Source: Spirochaetales bacterium (GTDB taxonomy: Bacteria; Spirochaetota; Spirochaetia; ARS1246). From it: a DNA stretch of 43,926 bases. Position numbers and translations under genes: made by a program. Each line of letters opens with the position of its first letter. Positions within the stretch are counted from its first letter, which is position 1. Shown here in pieces: positions 8,857 through 17,768 of this stretch. The notes below the pieces were generated by a model. It did not search any database. It was given only the letters and a program-made list of their open reading frames with translations, and was not told where the DNA came from. The stretch covers positions 1 through 43,926 of the forward strand of contig NZCE01000046.1 of assembly GCA_002688185.1 (NCBI GenBank), written 5' to 3'.

Positions 8857-9909
8857 TTAAGTATCCTGTCGCTTCTTGGCTTTCTCAGCTTTCCTGCTGA
8901 TGCGGTTCCAAATGCTCGTGACACCCATGGCCTTTTTCATGTCTCTGAGGGTCTCCCCGGCCACATTACGCATTGCAAGGGTTCCGTCATAGAGAACCTC
9001 ATCGACATAGCCACTCCTTGTTTCAAAACGGTTTCTCTGTTCTCGTATGGGATCCAGAAAAGCATTAAGGGCGGCAGCAAGCTTCTCTTTCACCTCAACG
9101 TCTCCTACCCTGCCGCCACGGTACCTCTCCTTGAGATCCTCCACCTCTTGTGCATTCGAGTTAAATATATCGTGATATATAAACACGGGATTCCCTTCTA
9201 CGGTTCCCGGAATGTCGGCACGTACCCGTTTGGGATCAGTGTACATTCGGTGTACTTTTTTGGCGACTGTCTTTGTGTCGTCCGAGAGCAAAATCGCATT
9301 ATTCAGCGACTTTGACATTTTGGCAGTGCCGTCTGTGCCCACGAGGGTGGGAACCTCCCCTATCAATACATCCGGTACGGGGAACACCTCTCCATACAAA
9401 TTATTAAAACGCCGGGCAATCTCCCGTGTAAGCTCCACGTGGGCCTCGTTGTCTTTCCCCACCGGTACTAAATGCGCCCTTGGCATCAGGATATCGGCCG
9501 CCTGTAACACCGGGTATCCCAGCAATCCAAGGGGCATTTCAGCCAGGTTTGCCGACTTGGCCATGTCCTTTAAGCTCGGAAGCCGTTGCAGTCTCGGCAC
9601 CGTGGTCAGCATCTCAAAAAAGAGGTTCATCTCATAAACCTCGTGAACTGCTGATTGCAGATAGATTACGGATCGGGCGGGATCAATCCCGCAGGCCAGA
9701 TAATCAAGAACCATCTCCCGGGCGTTCTCAGCGATTTCATCTACCGCCTGTTTCTCGGGACGAGTTGTGAGCGTGTGAAGATCGGCAATAATAAAAAAAC
9801 ACTGATATTCGTCTTGAAGCCGAACGCGATTTACCAGCGAGCCCAAATAATGACCTATGTGGAGCTTTCCCGTCGGCCTATCGCCAGTGAGAATTCGTTT
9901 TTTTTCCAT
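8857..9909 (-). CDS. trpS: Tryptophanyl-tRNA synthetase
   Basis: Class Ic aminoacyl-tRNA synthetase that charges tRNA-Trp in the cytoplasm. It is 350 residues from the chosen start, a normal length. The nucleotide-binding signatures are HIGH (17-20, within LHIGHYLGS) and KMSKS (197-201). [19 protein letters not shown] and [10 protein letters not shown] are further family segments. An upstream in-frame ATG at 9933 exists, but AAAGGA lies about eight bases before the ATG at 9909, and the later start also avoids overlap with the preceding permease gene, whose stop ends at 9914. It is probably co-transcribed with that permease. Confidence 0.96.
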   Translation of the reverse strand: MEKKRILTGDRPTGKLHIGHYLGSLVNRVRLQDEYQCFFIIADLHTLTTRPEKQAVDEIAENAREMVLDYLACGIDPARSVIYLQSAVHEVYEMNLFFEMLTTVPRLQRLPSLKDMAKSANLAEMPLGLLGYPVLQAADILMPRAHLVPVGKDNEAHVELTREIARRFNNLYGEVFPVPDVLIGEVPTLVGTDGTAKMSKSLNNAILLSDDTKTVAKKVHRMYTDPKRVRADIPGTVEGNPVFIYHDIFNSNAQEVEDLKERYRGGRVGDVEVKEKLAAALNAFLDPIREQRNRFETRSGYVDEVLYDGTLAMRNVAGETLRDMKKAMGVTSIWNRISRKAEKAKKRQDT

Positions 9910-9913
9910 GAAG

Positions 9914-10957
9914 CTATCCTTTGCTACGTCCAAAACCCTTTCCCATCAGCACTCCCACCGAGTTAAGTGCCGGAATATTTTCGCACACTATTTTTACCGC
10001 AACCATAATAGGTGTGGCAAGAAGCATCCCAACCACTCCCCACAACCATCCCCAAACAATGAGGCTGAATAACACTAAAAATGGGCTCAAATCCAGCCGA
10101 TGACCCTGGAGGCGCGGATCAAGGATGCTTCCGATTATTGTTTGAATGCTGAACATCGCCAGCGCAACAGCCGCAATTTTGCCGGGAGAACTTGGATAGA
10201 ATTGCACAAAACCCATGGCCGAGACAAGAAAAAAATGTACCGTTGAGCCAACGCTTGGGACGAAGTTGAAAAGAAAGCCCGCAAAGCCCCACACTATCGG
10301 AAAATCCAAACCGATGATAACTAGTGTTAACCATATTACCACCCCCGTCACTACGCTGATTAACAGCTTGATTGTGAGATATCGTCCAATCTGACAGTTG
10401 ACGTGCTCAATGATCTGCCCGATTTTTGAGCTGGTTGCAGCTTCAAAAGCAGCCTCGAGTTTTTGGTGAAGAAACGGCCGTTCTAAGAGAAGGAAAATTA
10501 AGAAAATAGTGACAATAAAAAGTCCACTGAGAAACTCTACAAAGGTACCTGACACTGATAGCAAATATCCCCTGACCATTGAAGACCAATCGATGTTTTC
10601 CAAAAGGCCTGTCGGCAGTTCAAGACGTTCTGTCAGACCTGATGACAACTCCGCAAACAGTTCTTGAAATTGGTTAAGGTATCGCGGGAAAACTCTAACA
10701 AACGACTGAAAGCTGGTATAGAAAAACAGTCCGATAAGAAAAAAGAATCCGATGATAACGATGATGATGCCGCCAATTGAAATTGGTCGAGGCACACGCC
10801 GTTTGTTGAAAAACTCCACCGCAGGGCCAAGAACAAATGCAAACAGCATGGCTATCACCAGTGGCATAAGCACCGGCTGCGCGAAATCAAGAGCTAGAGC
10901 GATAAGCCCCAATGCGATTAGAGTTAGTAGAAAAACCGACACTTTCTGTAAGTTCAT
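9914..10957 (-). CDS. AI-2E family membrane permease
   Basis: Integral membrane protein of 347 residues with about eight hydrophobic segments, in the pattern of the AI-2E (PerM/TqsA/YdiK) family: a paired N-terminal helix region, a soluble helical stretch at about 75-130, and a C-terminal bundle with [11 protein letters not shown] and [20 protein letters not shown]. Members export diverse small molecules, including autoinducer-2, or exchange sodium and protons; the name does not prove an AI-2 role. It lies four bases upstream of trpS on the same strand. The repeat array at 11002-11048 lies about 45 bases before its start codon. Confidence 0.88.
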   Translation of the reverse strand: MNLQKVSVFLLTLIALGLIALALDFAQPVLMPLVIAMLFAFVLGPAVEFFNKRRVPRPISIGGIIIVIIGFFFLIGLFFYTSFQSFVRVFPRYLNQFQELFAELSSGLTERLELPTGLLENIDWSSMVRGYLLSVSGTFVEFLSGLFIVTIFLIFLLLERPFLHQKLEAAFEAATSSKIGQIIEHVNCQIGRYLTIKLLISVVTGVVIWLTLVIIGLDFPIVWGFAGFLFNFVPSVGSTVHFFLVSAMGFVQFYPSSPGKIAAVALAMFSIQTIIGSILDPRLQGHRLDLSPFLVLFSLIVWGWLWGVVGMLLATPIMVAVKIVCENIPALNSVGVLMGKGFGRSKG

Positions 10958-11001
10958 CAGGGCATTACCTTATCACAGAAGGGTATATATCGAAAGGCAG
11001 C

Positions 11002-11048
11002 GTTGCACGCGCCTGTTGCACGCGCCTGTTGCACGCGCCTGTTGCACG
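11002..11048. repeat. Short tandem repeat, unit GTTGCACGCGCCT, three full copies plus part
   Basis: Exact copies occupy 11002-11014, 11015-11027 and 11028-11040, and a fourth begins at 11041 and breaks off after GTTGCACG. The array sits in the spacer between the AI-2E permease and fucI. A related array in the opposite orientation lies at 42484-42507, so this is a dispersed repeat type and not just a local slip. Confidence 0.9.
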
Positions 11049-11059
11049 ACGCCCGCACC

Positions 11060-11088
11060 TTGAAACCGGGACCTCAGACAGTGATAAT
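11060..11088 (+). promoter_or_regulatory. Predicted fucI promoter
   Basis: TTGAAA at 11060-11065 and GATAAT at 11083-11088 are spaced by 17 bases, which predicts transcription starting near 11095, just ahead of the fucI ribosome site. The -10 element lies inside the palindrome listed next. Confidence 0.5.
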
Positions 11089-11093
11089 GTCTG
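11075..11093. promoter_or_regulatory. Palindromic operator candidate of the fucose operon
   Basis: CAGACAGTGATAATGTCTG is a 19-base sequence with perfect six-base arms around a seven-base centre, overlapping the predicted -10 element of fucI. A closely similar palindrome sits in front of the rhamnose operon at 30208-30225. Position and likeness suggest a repressor site, plausibly for the DeoR-type protein at 29403-30155. Confidence 0.5.
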
Positions 11094-11118
11094 CGATATA
11101 ACCAGCGAGGAGGAAATT

Positions 11119-12927
11119 ATGGCATCTCTTGATATTACACAAACCCCATTGACCAATCGATTGAGAACAGAGCTCCCCAAAGTGGGCATACGTCCTACCG
11201 TGGACGGTCGGCTAGGCGGCGTTCGTGAATCTCTCGAAAATAGAACCATGGAAATGGCAAAATCCGTAGCACGTCTGATCTCGGACAATATCAAACATCC
11301 CTCCGGCATGAACGTCGAATGCGCAATTGCGGATAGAAATATCGGTGGTGTCGCCGAGGCGGCCATGTGCGCGGAGAAGTTCAGGCGGGAAGGTGTGGGC
11401 GTTTCCCTTACCGTCACTCCCGCCTGGTGCTACGGCTCTGAAACCATGGACATGGATCCATTTGTTCCCAAAGCAATCTGGGGCTTTAACGGCACCGAGC
11501 GACCCGGAGCGGTGTATCTTGCCGCGGCTCTCGCCGGCCACAGCCAGAAAGGATTACCTGCGTTCAGTGTATACGGCCGGGACGTCCAGGAAGCGGACGA
11601 CACATCGATTCCTGATGATGTAATGAACAAAATATTGAAGTTCATCCGGTCCGGGTTAGCCGTGGCTCGCATGCGGGGTAATTCGTATTTATCGATGGGC
11701 TCGGTTTCTATGGGCATAGCGGGCTCGATAGTGAATGAGGACCTCTTTCAAAAATATCTTGGAATGAGAAATGAATATGTCGATATGTCTGAGTTTGAGC
11801 GCCGTGTAAGCGAAGGCATTTTTGATCCGGACGAATATCAGCGCGCCCTGGCCTGGGCAAAAAAGAATTGCAAAGAAGGTACAGACATTAATCCTCCTCC
11901 GCAACAGAAGGATCGCGCGCAGCTGGACCGGGAATGGGAATACGTGATAAAGATGGCGCTCATTGCACGGGACCTTATGGTTGGCAACCCAAAGCTTGCA
12001 GAAATAGGATTTGGAGAAGAAGCATGGGGGCACAACGCAATTGCCGCCGGTTTCCAAGGTCAGAGACAATGGACCGATCATTTTCCCAACGGCGATTTTA
12101 TGGAGGCGATGCTGAATACGAGCTTTGACTGGAACGGAATTCGCCAGCCATATATCATAGCCACGGAAAACGACTGTCTGAATGGAATTGTCATGCTTTT
12201 TGGTCATCTTCTCACAGGAACCGCACAAGTTTTTTCGGACGTGCGGACCTACTGGAGCCCGGATGCGGTAAAACGCGTAACCGGCATGGAGCTTTCCGGC
12301 ATCGCCGAGAACGGACTCATCCATCTGATAAACTCAGGTCCCTCGGCCCTTGATGGGACAGGCGAGCAGACATTGAACGGCGAGCCGGTTATCAAACCAT
12401 TCTGGGAGATCACACCCGAAGAGGCGGCGAAATGCCTCGACGTAACATCATTCAGACCCGCGGACGCAGGCTACTTCCGAGGAGGCGGATTCTCGACGGA
12501 CTTTTTGACAAAGGGGGGAATGCCCATCACAATGTCGAGGATAAATCTGATAGCAGGTCTTGGTCCGGCCCTTCAGATCGCTGAAGGCTTTACGGCGGAA
12601 GTACCCTATCAAATCCACGATTCTCTCGATGAAAGAACCAATCCAACGTGGCCGACGACGTGGTTCGTACCCCGCTTGACGGGGAAGGGAAGGTTTAAAG
12701 ACGTTTATTCGGTTATGGCAAACTGGGGAGCAAATCATGGAGCCATCAGCTACGGTCATATCGGCTCGGACCTGATTACCCTTGCTTCGATGCTTCGAAT
12801 TCCGGTCTGTATGCACAATGTTTCCGAAGATGATATTTTCAGGCCGAGTACATGGAGTGCTTTCGGAATGGATGTTGAAGGCGCGGATTACCGTGCGTGC
12901 GCCAACTTTGGACCCCTTTACGGATAG
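11119..12927 (+). CDS. fucI: L-fucose isomerase
   Basis: Manganese-dependent ketol isomerase that converts L-fucose to L-fuculose (often also D-arabinose to D-ribulose) in the cytoplasm. The 602-residue length agrees with the family (about 590). Metal ligands can be assigned by comparison with the E. coli enzyme: Glu350 in ATEND, Asp374 in FSDVRTYW and His540 in GANHGA. The open frame extends upstream to 10912, but that part translates the tandem repeat and promoter region. GAGGAGG seven bases before the ATG at 11119 fixes the start. It is the first gene of the fucI-fucU-carbonic-anhydrase-like-kinase unit. A hairpin separates it from fucU. Confidence 0.96.
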   Translation: MASLDITQTPLTNRLRTELPKVGIRPTVDGRLGGVRESLENRTMEMAKSVARLISDNIKHPSGMNVECAIADRNIGGVAEAAMCAEKFRREGVGVSLTVTPAWCYGSETMDMDPFVPKAIWGFNGTERPGAVYLAAALAGHSQKGLPAFSVYGRDVQEADDTSIPDDVMNKILKFIRSGLAVARMRGNSYLSMGSVSMGIAGSIVNEDLFQKYLGMRNEYVDMSEFERRVSEGIFDPDEYQRALAWAKKNCKEGTDINPPPQQKDRAQLDREWEYVIKMALIARDLMVGNPKLAEIGFGEEAWGHNAIAAGFQGQRQWTDHFPNGDFMEAMLNTSFDWNGIRQPYIIATENDCLNGIVMLFGHLLTGTAQVFSDVRTYWSPDAVKRVTGMELSGIAENGLIHLINSGPSALDGTGEQTLNGEPVIKPFWEITPEEAAKCLDVTSFRPADAGYFRGGGFSTDFLTKGGMPITMSRINLIAGLGPALQIAEGFTAEVPYQIHDSLDERTNPTWPTTWFVPRLTGKGRFKDVYSVMANWGANHGAISYGHIGSDLITLASMLRIPVCMHNVSEDDIFRPSTWSAFGMDVEGADYRACANFGPLYG

Positions 12928-12951
12928 GCACGTAGTATTTGAGTAGGAGAT

Positions 12952-12972
12952 GGGAAGCGGCCGCGCTTTCCC
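12952..12972 (+). terminator. Hairpin between fucI and fucU, weak terminator or processing site
   Basis: GGGAAGCG at 12952-12959 pairs with CGCTTTCCC at 12964-12972 with one bulged base and a short loop. Only a weak T-rich stretch (GGTTTCTT) follows, so partial termination or mRNA stabilisation that lowers fucU expression relative to fucI is more likely than full termination. Confidence 0.4.
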
Positions 12973-12995
12973 GGTTTCTTATAAGGAGACCCCTG

Positions 12996-13427
12996 ATGTT
13001 AAAAGGTATACCCGCAATTATCCCGCCTAAACTGCTGAAAATTCTATCTGAAATGGGGCATGGCGACGAGCTCGTTATCGCCGATGGCAATTTCCCATCC
13101 GTATCCCACGCCCGCAGATTAGCGCGATGTGACGGCCATCCGGTCCCGCCCCTCTTGGAAGCCATAATGCAGTTGTTTCCGTTGGATCAATATGTCGACA
13201 GCCCCGTAGCGCTGATGGCGGTTGTACCTGGAGACAATACAAAACCCGCGATTTGGCATGAATACAGAAGCATCATAGAGAGGTACGATAGCCGAGCTAC
13301 CGATTTCGAGTTTGTTGAGAGATTTGCTTTTTATGAACGGGCCGGCAAGGCCTTTGCCGTAGTGGCAACCGGAGAAAGTGCCTTATATGCGAATATCATA
13401 CTAAAAAAGGGTGTGATTAATCCTTGA
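12996..13427 (+). CDS. fucU: L-fucose mutarotase (RbsD/FucU family)
   Basis: Protein of 143 residues that speeds interconversion of the alpha and beta anomers of L-fucose, feeding the isomerase the form it uses. The family start, with LKGIPAIIPPKLLKILSEMG followed by HGDELVIADGNFP, gives the conserved His22 and Asp30, and a C-terminal ESALYANIILKKGV matches the sugar-binding tail. AAGGAG seven bases before the ATG at 12996 supports this start over the upstream ATG at 12939. Next to fucI the assignment is strong. The following gene begins one base after its stop. Confidence 0.94.
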   Translation: MLKGIPAIIPPKLLKILSEMGHGDELVIADGNFPSVSHARRLARCDGHPVPPLLEAIMQLFPLDQYVDSPVALMAVVPGDNTKPAIWHEYRSIIERYDSRATDFEFVERFAFYERAGKAFAVVATGESALYANIILKKGVINP

Positions 13428-13428
13428 A

Positions 13429-13938
13429 ATGATCCATCAGTACGACGGAAAAGCTCCAAATGTACGCCTATCGATATTTATTGCCGATAATTGCAGTATT
13501 GTCGGTGAGGTGACATTGGGAAGGGACACTTCAGTCTGGTATGGCGCGGTTATCCGCGGCGACGTAGCCCCGATAGAGATCGGCAGCGGCACGAACATTC
13601 AGGATCTTTCAGTCCTGCATGTCGATGTGGGCCGGCCGCTTAGCATTGGGCATGGTGTCACCGTCGGCCATGGCGCTATTCTGCACGCCTGTGCCGTCGG
13701 TAACGATGTACTGGTTGGAATGGGATCCAGAATACTGAACGGCGCGCAAATCGGCGAGAATAGCATTATCGGCGCCGGAGCGCTGGTTCCACCGGGGAAA
13801 CGTTTTCCACCTCGCTCAATGTTGCTAGGCGTGCCCGCGCGGCTCGTTAGGAATATATCAGACGCCGAAATAGCGGAAATACGGACGAACGCCGAGCGGT
13901 ACATCCTCAACGCCCGGCGCTTTGCCGAGGAGCAATAG
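13429..13938 (+). CDS. Gamma-carbonic anhydrase-fold hexapeptide-repeat protein
   Basis: Left-handed beta-helix protein of 169 residues, YrdA/PaaY-like. Hexapeptide repeats run from about residue 20 to 140. A metal-binding histidine triad is visible as His64 (VLHVD), His81 and His86 (VGHGAILHA), and RGD at 43-45 matches the conserved Arg and Asp of gamma-carbonic anhydrases. Many such proteins bind zinc or iron, but carbonic anhydrase activity has been shown for only some. It starts one base after the fucU stop and is three bases from the kinase gene, so it belongs to the fucose transcript. A direct role in fucose use is not evident; alternative calls would be an acyltransferase-like or ferripyochelin-binding-type protein. 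Confidence 0.85.
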   Translation: MIHQYDGKAPNVRLSIFIADNCSIVGEVTLGRDTSVWYGAVIRGDVAPIEIGSGTNIQDLSVLHVDVGRPLSIGHGVTVGHGAILHACAVGNDVLVGMGSRILNGAQIGENSIIGAGALVPPGKRFPPRSMLLGVPARLVRNISDAEIAEIRTNAERYILNARRFAEEQ

Positions 13939-13941
13939 CAG

Positions 13942-16350
13942 ATGACGGCGAACAGGAGTTATGAAACCGAGCTGTTGACGGTAGGTCAAATGGCTCTCGA
14001 GGTGGCCTCGGCTCCGCCTGAAGCCGATATATATGCCATTATCGCCGGACATGTGTTGTCCTTGTCTTCTGCCCTCTATGTCGAAGTTGCCGAATACGAT
14101 CCCCAGAATCAATCTCTAGTTCTCAGCGGATACTCGGCAATGGCGGAAGTAAACGATATTATTGCCCAATTATCACTGGGTGGAGTAGGCAAATGTGAAA
14201 TACCCGTAGGACCGGATACCTACGACGAATTATTGCGGTGTGTGGTTCGCCTTTCTGACGATTTCCTCGAACAGGCTACACCCGGTTTATCCGAGGGCAT
14301 CTGGCACGAGCTGGAAAAGCGGTGGAACGCTCTCCAACTCCAGCAAATTGCCCTCATAAACGCAAAGAATATTCTGGGCGCAATAACCGTGGTTTATCCC
14401 CACGATGCAATTTCACTTGGCAAGGAGAGTGCAGAGGCGGTGGCACATATAACGGCGCTGCTATTGCGTGAGCGCAAATCCCAAGTGGATCGGATACGTC
14501 TTGAATCACGGTATATGGAGTTGACGGATCTGTTGCCCGAGGCCGTGTTCGAAACTAACCTCGACGGAAATCTCACTTTTGCGAATAATTCCGCGTGCTC
14601 CATTTTCGGATATGACCGCAAAGACTTTTTGTCTGAGCTCAGATTGATGGATCTCGTAGCAGCGGTGGATACCGACCGTATGGCCGAAGACTCAGAAAGG
14701 ATAGTCCGAGGCAAAGATATAGGTCCAAAAGAATATCTTCTACGACGAAAAGACGGCTCAAAACTCCCTGCCCGCGTGTCCTCCAATGTAGTAATCCAAA
14801 ACGGCCAGCCGGTAGGATTGCGGGGCATTATCATCGACCTTAGCAAAAGCAGGCGGGTTGAGCAGGAGTATGCTCAACTTGTTGCCGCCATTGAACAAAC
14901 GGCCGAGTCCATCATTATCACCGACAGCATCGCTCGAATTATCTATGTAAATCCGGCCTTCATAAAAACAACAGGCATTAAAGCACACAGTATAATTGGA
15001 AATCTACTCACATTATTGACGGAGAGCGAAGGCGAAGCCACGGAGGGAAAAGGGTATCTTGAAATGTGGCAAACCCTCCGCAACGGGGAATCGTGGTATG
15101 GTCTTTTTACAAATCATCATCCCGATGGAAGCATGTATACCCTTGACGCTACAATAAACCCGGTCCGTTCAAGCGACGGAACCATAACGAACTATGTTGC
15201 AGCACTAAGGGACGTAACGTACGAGAAGCAGCTCGAGGAGCGCTATCGTCAGTCTCAGAAGATGGAGGCCGTAGGAAGGCTTGCCGGAGGGATTGCCCAT
15301 GATTTCAACAACCTTATGACGGCCATCAGCGGCTACGCTACGGTTCTCGACGAAGGGATGGTGGACACCGACCGTCGCCGAAAAGATGTAAAGGAAATAC
15401 TGCATGCTGTTGATCGTGCTACGAAATTGACGGGTCAATTACTGACTTTTAGCCGCAAACAGGTTTTCAAACCTACCGAGCTCAATATTCATCAGATTCT
15501 CGCGAAGATGGACAATTTGTTAAGGCGACTCATTGGAGAAGACATAGCCCTAGAATACAACCTCTGCTCGGACCTACCTCACGTCTACGCGGATAGCGGT
15601 CAAATAGAACAAGTCATTATGAATCTCGTAGTGAACGCCCGGGACGCAATGCCTACCGGCGGCAAACTATTATTCCGTACCCGGACCGTCTCGAATGAGC
15701 TCGGAGACCTGATTCACCTTATCGTTGAAGATACCGGCACTGGGATAGAAGACGAATTGCTCGATCAGATATTTGAACCCTTTTTCACTACAAAGAGGGT
15801 TGGAGAGGGTACAGGGCTCGGCCTTTCGACAGTCTACGGAATTGTGAGTCAGTCTGGCGGAAGCATATCGGTCTCATCGCCAAAAGGCGGAGGCGCGGTT
15901 TTCACCGTGGAGCTTCCTGCCGCAACGGAACCTATGAGCATTCACGCAGAGACGCCGGAGCGGATCGAGGAGTTGAGCGGAACAGAGGCGATACTTCTTG
16001 TTGAAGATGAAAGCCTGGTGCGAAATCTTGCCGAGAGAGTTCTCACAAAAAAAGGGTATGGGGTAATTTCCGCCGAACACCCGGAAGAGGCGATGCGAAT
16101 AGTCGGGTCGCTGACTGAACCCATCGATCTGCTAATCACCGACGTGGTAATGCCCGTCATGACGGGTGAAGAGCTTGCGCGGAGTATCACCGACCTTCAT
16201 CCAACGACAAAAGTACTTTTTATGTCCGGCTATACCAACAAAGCGATTAGCTCGCGCGGTATGCGAGACGGCTCGGCGCCATTTCTGCAAAAGCCTTTTA
16301 GCCCGGCCGACCTACTGCAAGCCGTCAGGGGCCTGTTAGACAAGTTCTAG
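13942..16350 (+). CDS. Hybrid sensor histidine kinase (GAF-like, two PAS, HisKA, HATPase, receiver)
   Basis: Soluble 802-residue sensor kinase with no membrane segment. Order of parts: GAF-like N-terminus (about 10-178), PAS (190-305), PAS with PAC-like tail (310-430), HisKA with phosphorylated His453 in AHDFNNLM, HATPase with N box NLVVNARDAM (561-570) and G2 box GEGTGLGLS (621-629), and a C-terminal receiver starting at ILLVEDE with phosphoacceptor Asp734 in LITDVVMP. A phosphorelay is implied, but no separate output regulator is adjacent. GAGGAGC lies 12 bases before the ATG. It is translationally close to the carbonic-anhydrase-like gene. Its stop codon overlaps the rhamnulokinase stop on the other strand within a shared CTAG. 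Confidence 0.92.
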   Translation: MTANRSYETELLTVGQMALEVASAPPEADIYAIIAGHVLSLSSALYVEVAEYDPQNQSLVLSGYSAMAEVNDIIAQLSLGGVGKCEIPVGPDTYDELLRCVVRLSDDFLEQATPGLSEGIWHELEKRWNALQLQQIALINAKNILGAITVVYPHDAISLGKESAEAVAHITALLLRERKSQVDRIRLESRYMELTDLLPEAVFETNLDGNLTFANNSACSIFGYDRKDFLSELRLMDLVAAVDTDRMAEDSERIVRGKDIGPKEYLLRRKDGSKLPARVSSNVVIQNGQPVGLRGIIIDLSKSRRVEQEYAQLVAAIEQTAESIIITDSIARIIYVNPAFIKTTGIKAHSIIGNLLTLLTESEGEATEGKGYLEMWQTLRNGESWYGLFTNHHPDGSMYTLDATINPVRSSDGTITNYVAALRDVTYEKQLEERYRQSQKMEAVGRLAGGIAHDFNNLMTAISGYATVLDEGMVDTDRRRKDVKEILHAVDRATKLTGQLLTFSRKQVFKPTELNIHQILAKMDNLLRRLIGEDIALEYNLCSDLPHVYADSGQIEQVIMNLVVNARDAMPTGGKLLFRTRTVSNELGDLIHLIVEDTGTGIEDELLDQIFEPFFTTKRVGEGTGLGLSTVYGIVSQSGGSISVSSPKGGGAVFTVELPAATEPMSIHAETPERIEELSGTEAILLVEDESLVRNLAERVLTKKGYGVISAEHPEEAMRIVGSLTEPIDLLITDVVMPVMTGEELARSITDLHPTTKVLFMSGYTNKAISSRGMRDGSAPFLQKPFSPADLLQAVRGLLDKF

Positions 16351-17768
16351 GGAAGGTATTCCTCAACGTCATACGAATCTTTCACCAGCCGCCGCCCGGT
16401 ATCAAATGATTCTACGTCGCCCATGGATACTGCCTGCACCAATAGGTTCCCAATAGCTGTTGCCTCCTTTGGCCCGGCAAAAACCGGAATACCGGTTGCC
16501 TGAGCGGCAAGTTTGCAAAGGTAGAGGTTTTTGCTCCCCCCGCCTACGATAAATAACTTCTTGATATTGATTCCAGTTATTTCTTCAATGCTCCGAATGT
16601 TTTCACGGTATTTGGATGCAAGACCTTCCAGTACTCCCCGGATGATCTGTCCCTTACTTTCCGGGGCCCGCTGATTGGTCTCCCGGCAGTACGACTTGAT
16701 CCGGTCAGGCATGGTGTCATCAATCAGGCTTGGCTTCAGGAATCGGGAATCATCGACATCCATAGTAAACTGAGAAGGTCCGCTTTCCTCGGCCTGATCG
16801 GTAAGATCATCGTAAGAATCGGTGGCTCCCTGGTCATCCCAATAGTGCTTGCACTCCTGCATGATCCACAAACCCATAATGTTTTTCAAAAATCTGATGC
16901 CGCCGTCCGCGGCCCCCTCATTTGTAAAATTATATGCTCGACTTTTCTCGCTTATGATCGGCTTTGGGGTTTCAATACCCAACAGCGACCAGGTGCCCGA
17001 GCTCAAGTATGCATAGTCCTTCTCTCCTGGAGCTGGAACTGCGGCTACGGCGCTCGCGGTGTCGTGTGAAGCCGACGCCACGATTGACACACCGTCCGGC
17101 GCGCCGATCTCAGCTGCGATATGAGGCAACAAGGGGCCGATCGGCGTTCCCGGCATTACAGTCTCTACAAAAATCGTTGGATCAAAGCCAAGCCTCGACA
17201 GGATCAAAGTAGTCCACTTTCTACTCACCGCGTTGTACGCCTGCGTGGTTGTGGCGTGCGTGTATTCGTTCTTCTTGACACCGGTGAGCCAATAGTTGAG
17301 CAGCCCGGGTATAGTGAGCAAATACCTCGCGCACTTCATGAGCTCAGGTTTGCTCTTGGCAAACGCGTACAATTGATAAATCGTATTCAGCTGCATGACC
17401 TGAATACCTGTTTCCCGGTATAGCTCGTCCAACGACACGACAGTAAAAAGCCTTTCAGGAACTCCGTCGGTTCTCTCGTCGCGATAGTGGTACGGATTGC
17501 CCAGCAGATCTCCGGCCTCATCAAGAAGACCAAAATCAACTCCCCAGGAATCAATCCCGATACTTGCGATTTCCTCACCGTAGCTCGAAAACGCTTTGGC
17601 AAGACCCGATTTAATTTCGTCAAAAATGCTTAAGAAATCCCAAAATATGCTGTTGCCGATTCTCACGGGACCGTTGGAGAACCGATGCACGATCTCAATG
17701 TTCTTAACGTCGCCAACAATTACCCGGCCGCTTTCCGCGCCTAGATCTACGGCTACGTACTTCCTCAT
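16347..17768 (-). CDS. rhaB: Rhamnulokinase (FGGY kinase)
   Basis: ATP-dependent sugar kinase of 473 residues that phosphorylates L-rhamnulose at C1. FGGY features include VAVDLGAESGRV at the N-terminus (first phosphate loop), DSWGVDFGLLD, FWDFLSIFDEI, the ATP-region SHDTASAVAAVPA and YLSSGTWSLLGIE, and GGGSKN near the C-terminus. Length and the DLGAESGR plus GIDSWGVDFG combination match RhaB rather than fuculokinase. It is the last gene of the minus-strand operon, overlapping the aldolase gene by four bases (ATGA). As no fuculokinase is present in the window, it may also phosphorylate L-fuculose, which is an inference. Confidence 0.92.
   Translation of the reverse strand: MRKYVAVDLGAESGRVIVGDVKNIEIVHRFSNGPVRIGNSIFWDFLSIFDEIKSGLAKAFSSYGEEIASIGIDSWGVDFGLLDEAGDLLGNPYHYRDERTDGVPERLFTVVSLDELYRETGIQVMQLNTIYQLYAFAKSKPELMKCARYLLTIPGLLNYWLTGVKKNEYTHATTTQAYNAVSRKWTTLILSRLGFDPTIFVETVMPGTPIGPLLPHIAAEIGAPDGVSIVASASHDTASAVAAVPAPGEKDYAYLSSGTWSLLGIETPKPIISEKSRAYNFTNEGAADGGIRFLKNIMGLWIMQECKHYWDDQGATDSYDDLTDQAEESGPSQFTMDVDDSRFLKPSLIDDTMPDRIKSYCRETNQRAPESKGQIIRGVLEGLASKYRENIRSIEEITGINIKKLFIVGGGSKNLYLCKLAAQATGIPVFAGPKEATAIGNLLVQAVSMGDVESFDTGRRLVKDSYDVEEYLP

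Noticed and set aside
11002..11048. CRISPR array
   Set aside because: The 13-base units are directly adjacent without spacers, and no cas genes are present.
10912..11118. Upstream extension of the fucI frame
   Set aside because: It only translates the tandem repeat and promoter region. A strong ribosome site fixes the start at 11119.
11689..12324. 211-residue minus-strand open frame
   Set aside because: It lies wholly antisense within fucI, with low-complexity-free but motif-free sequence; no support.
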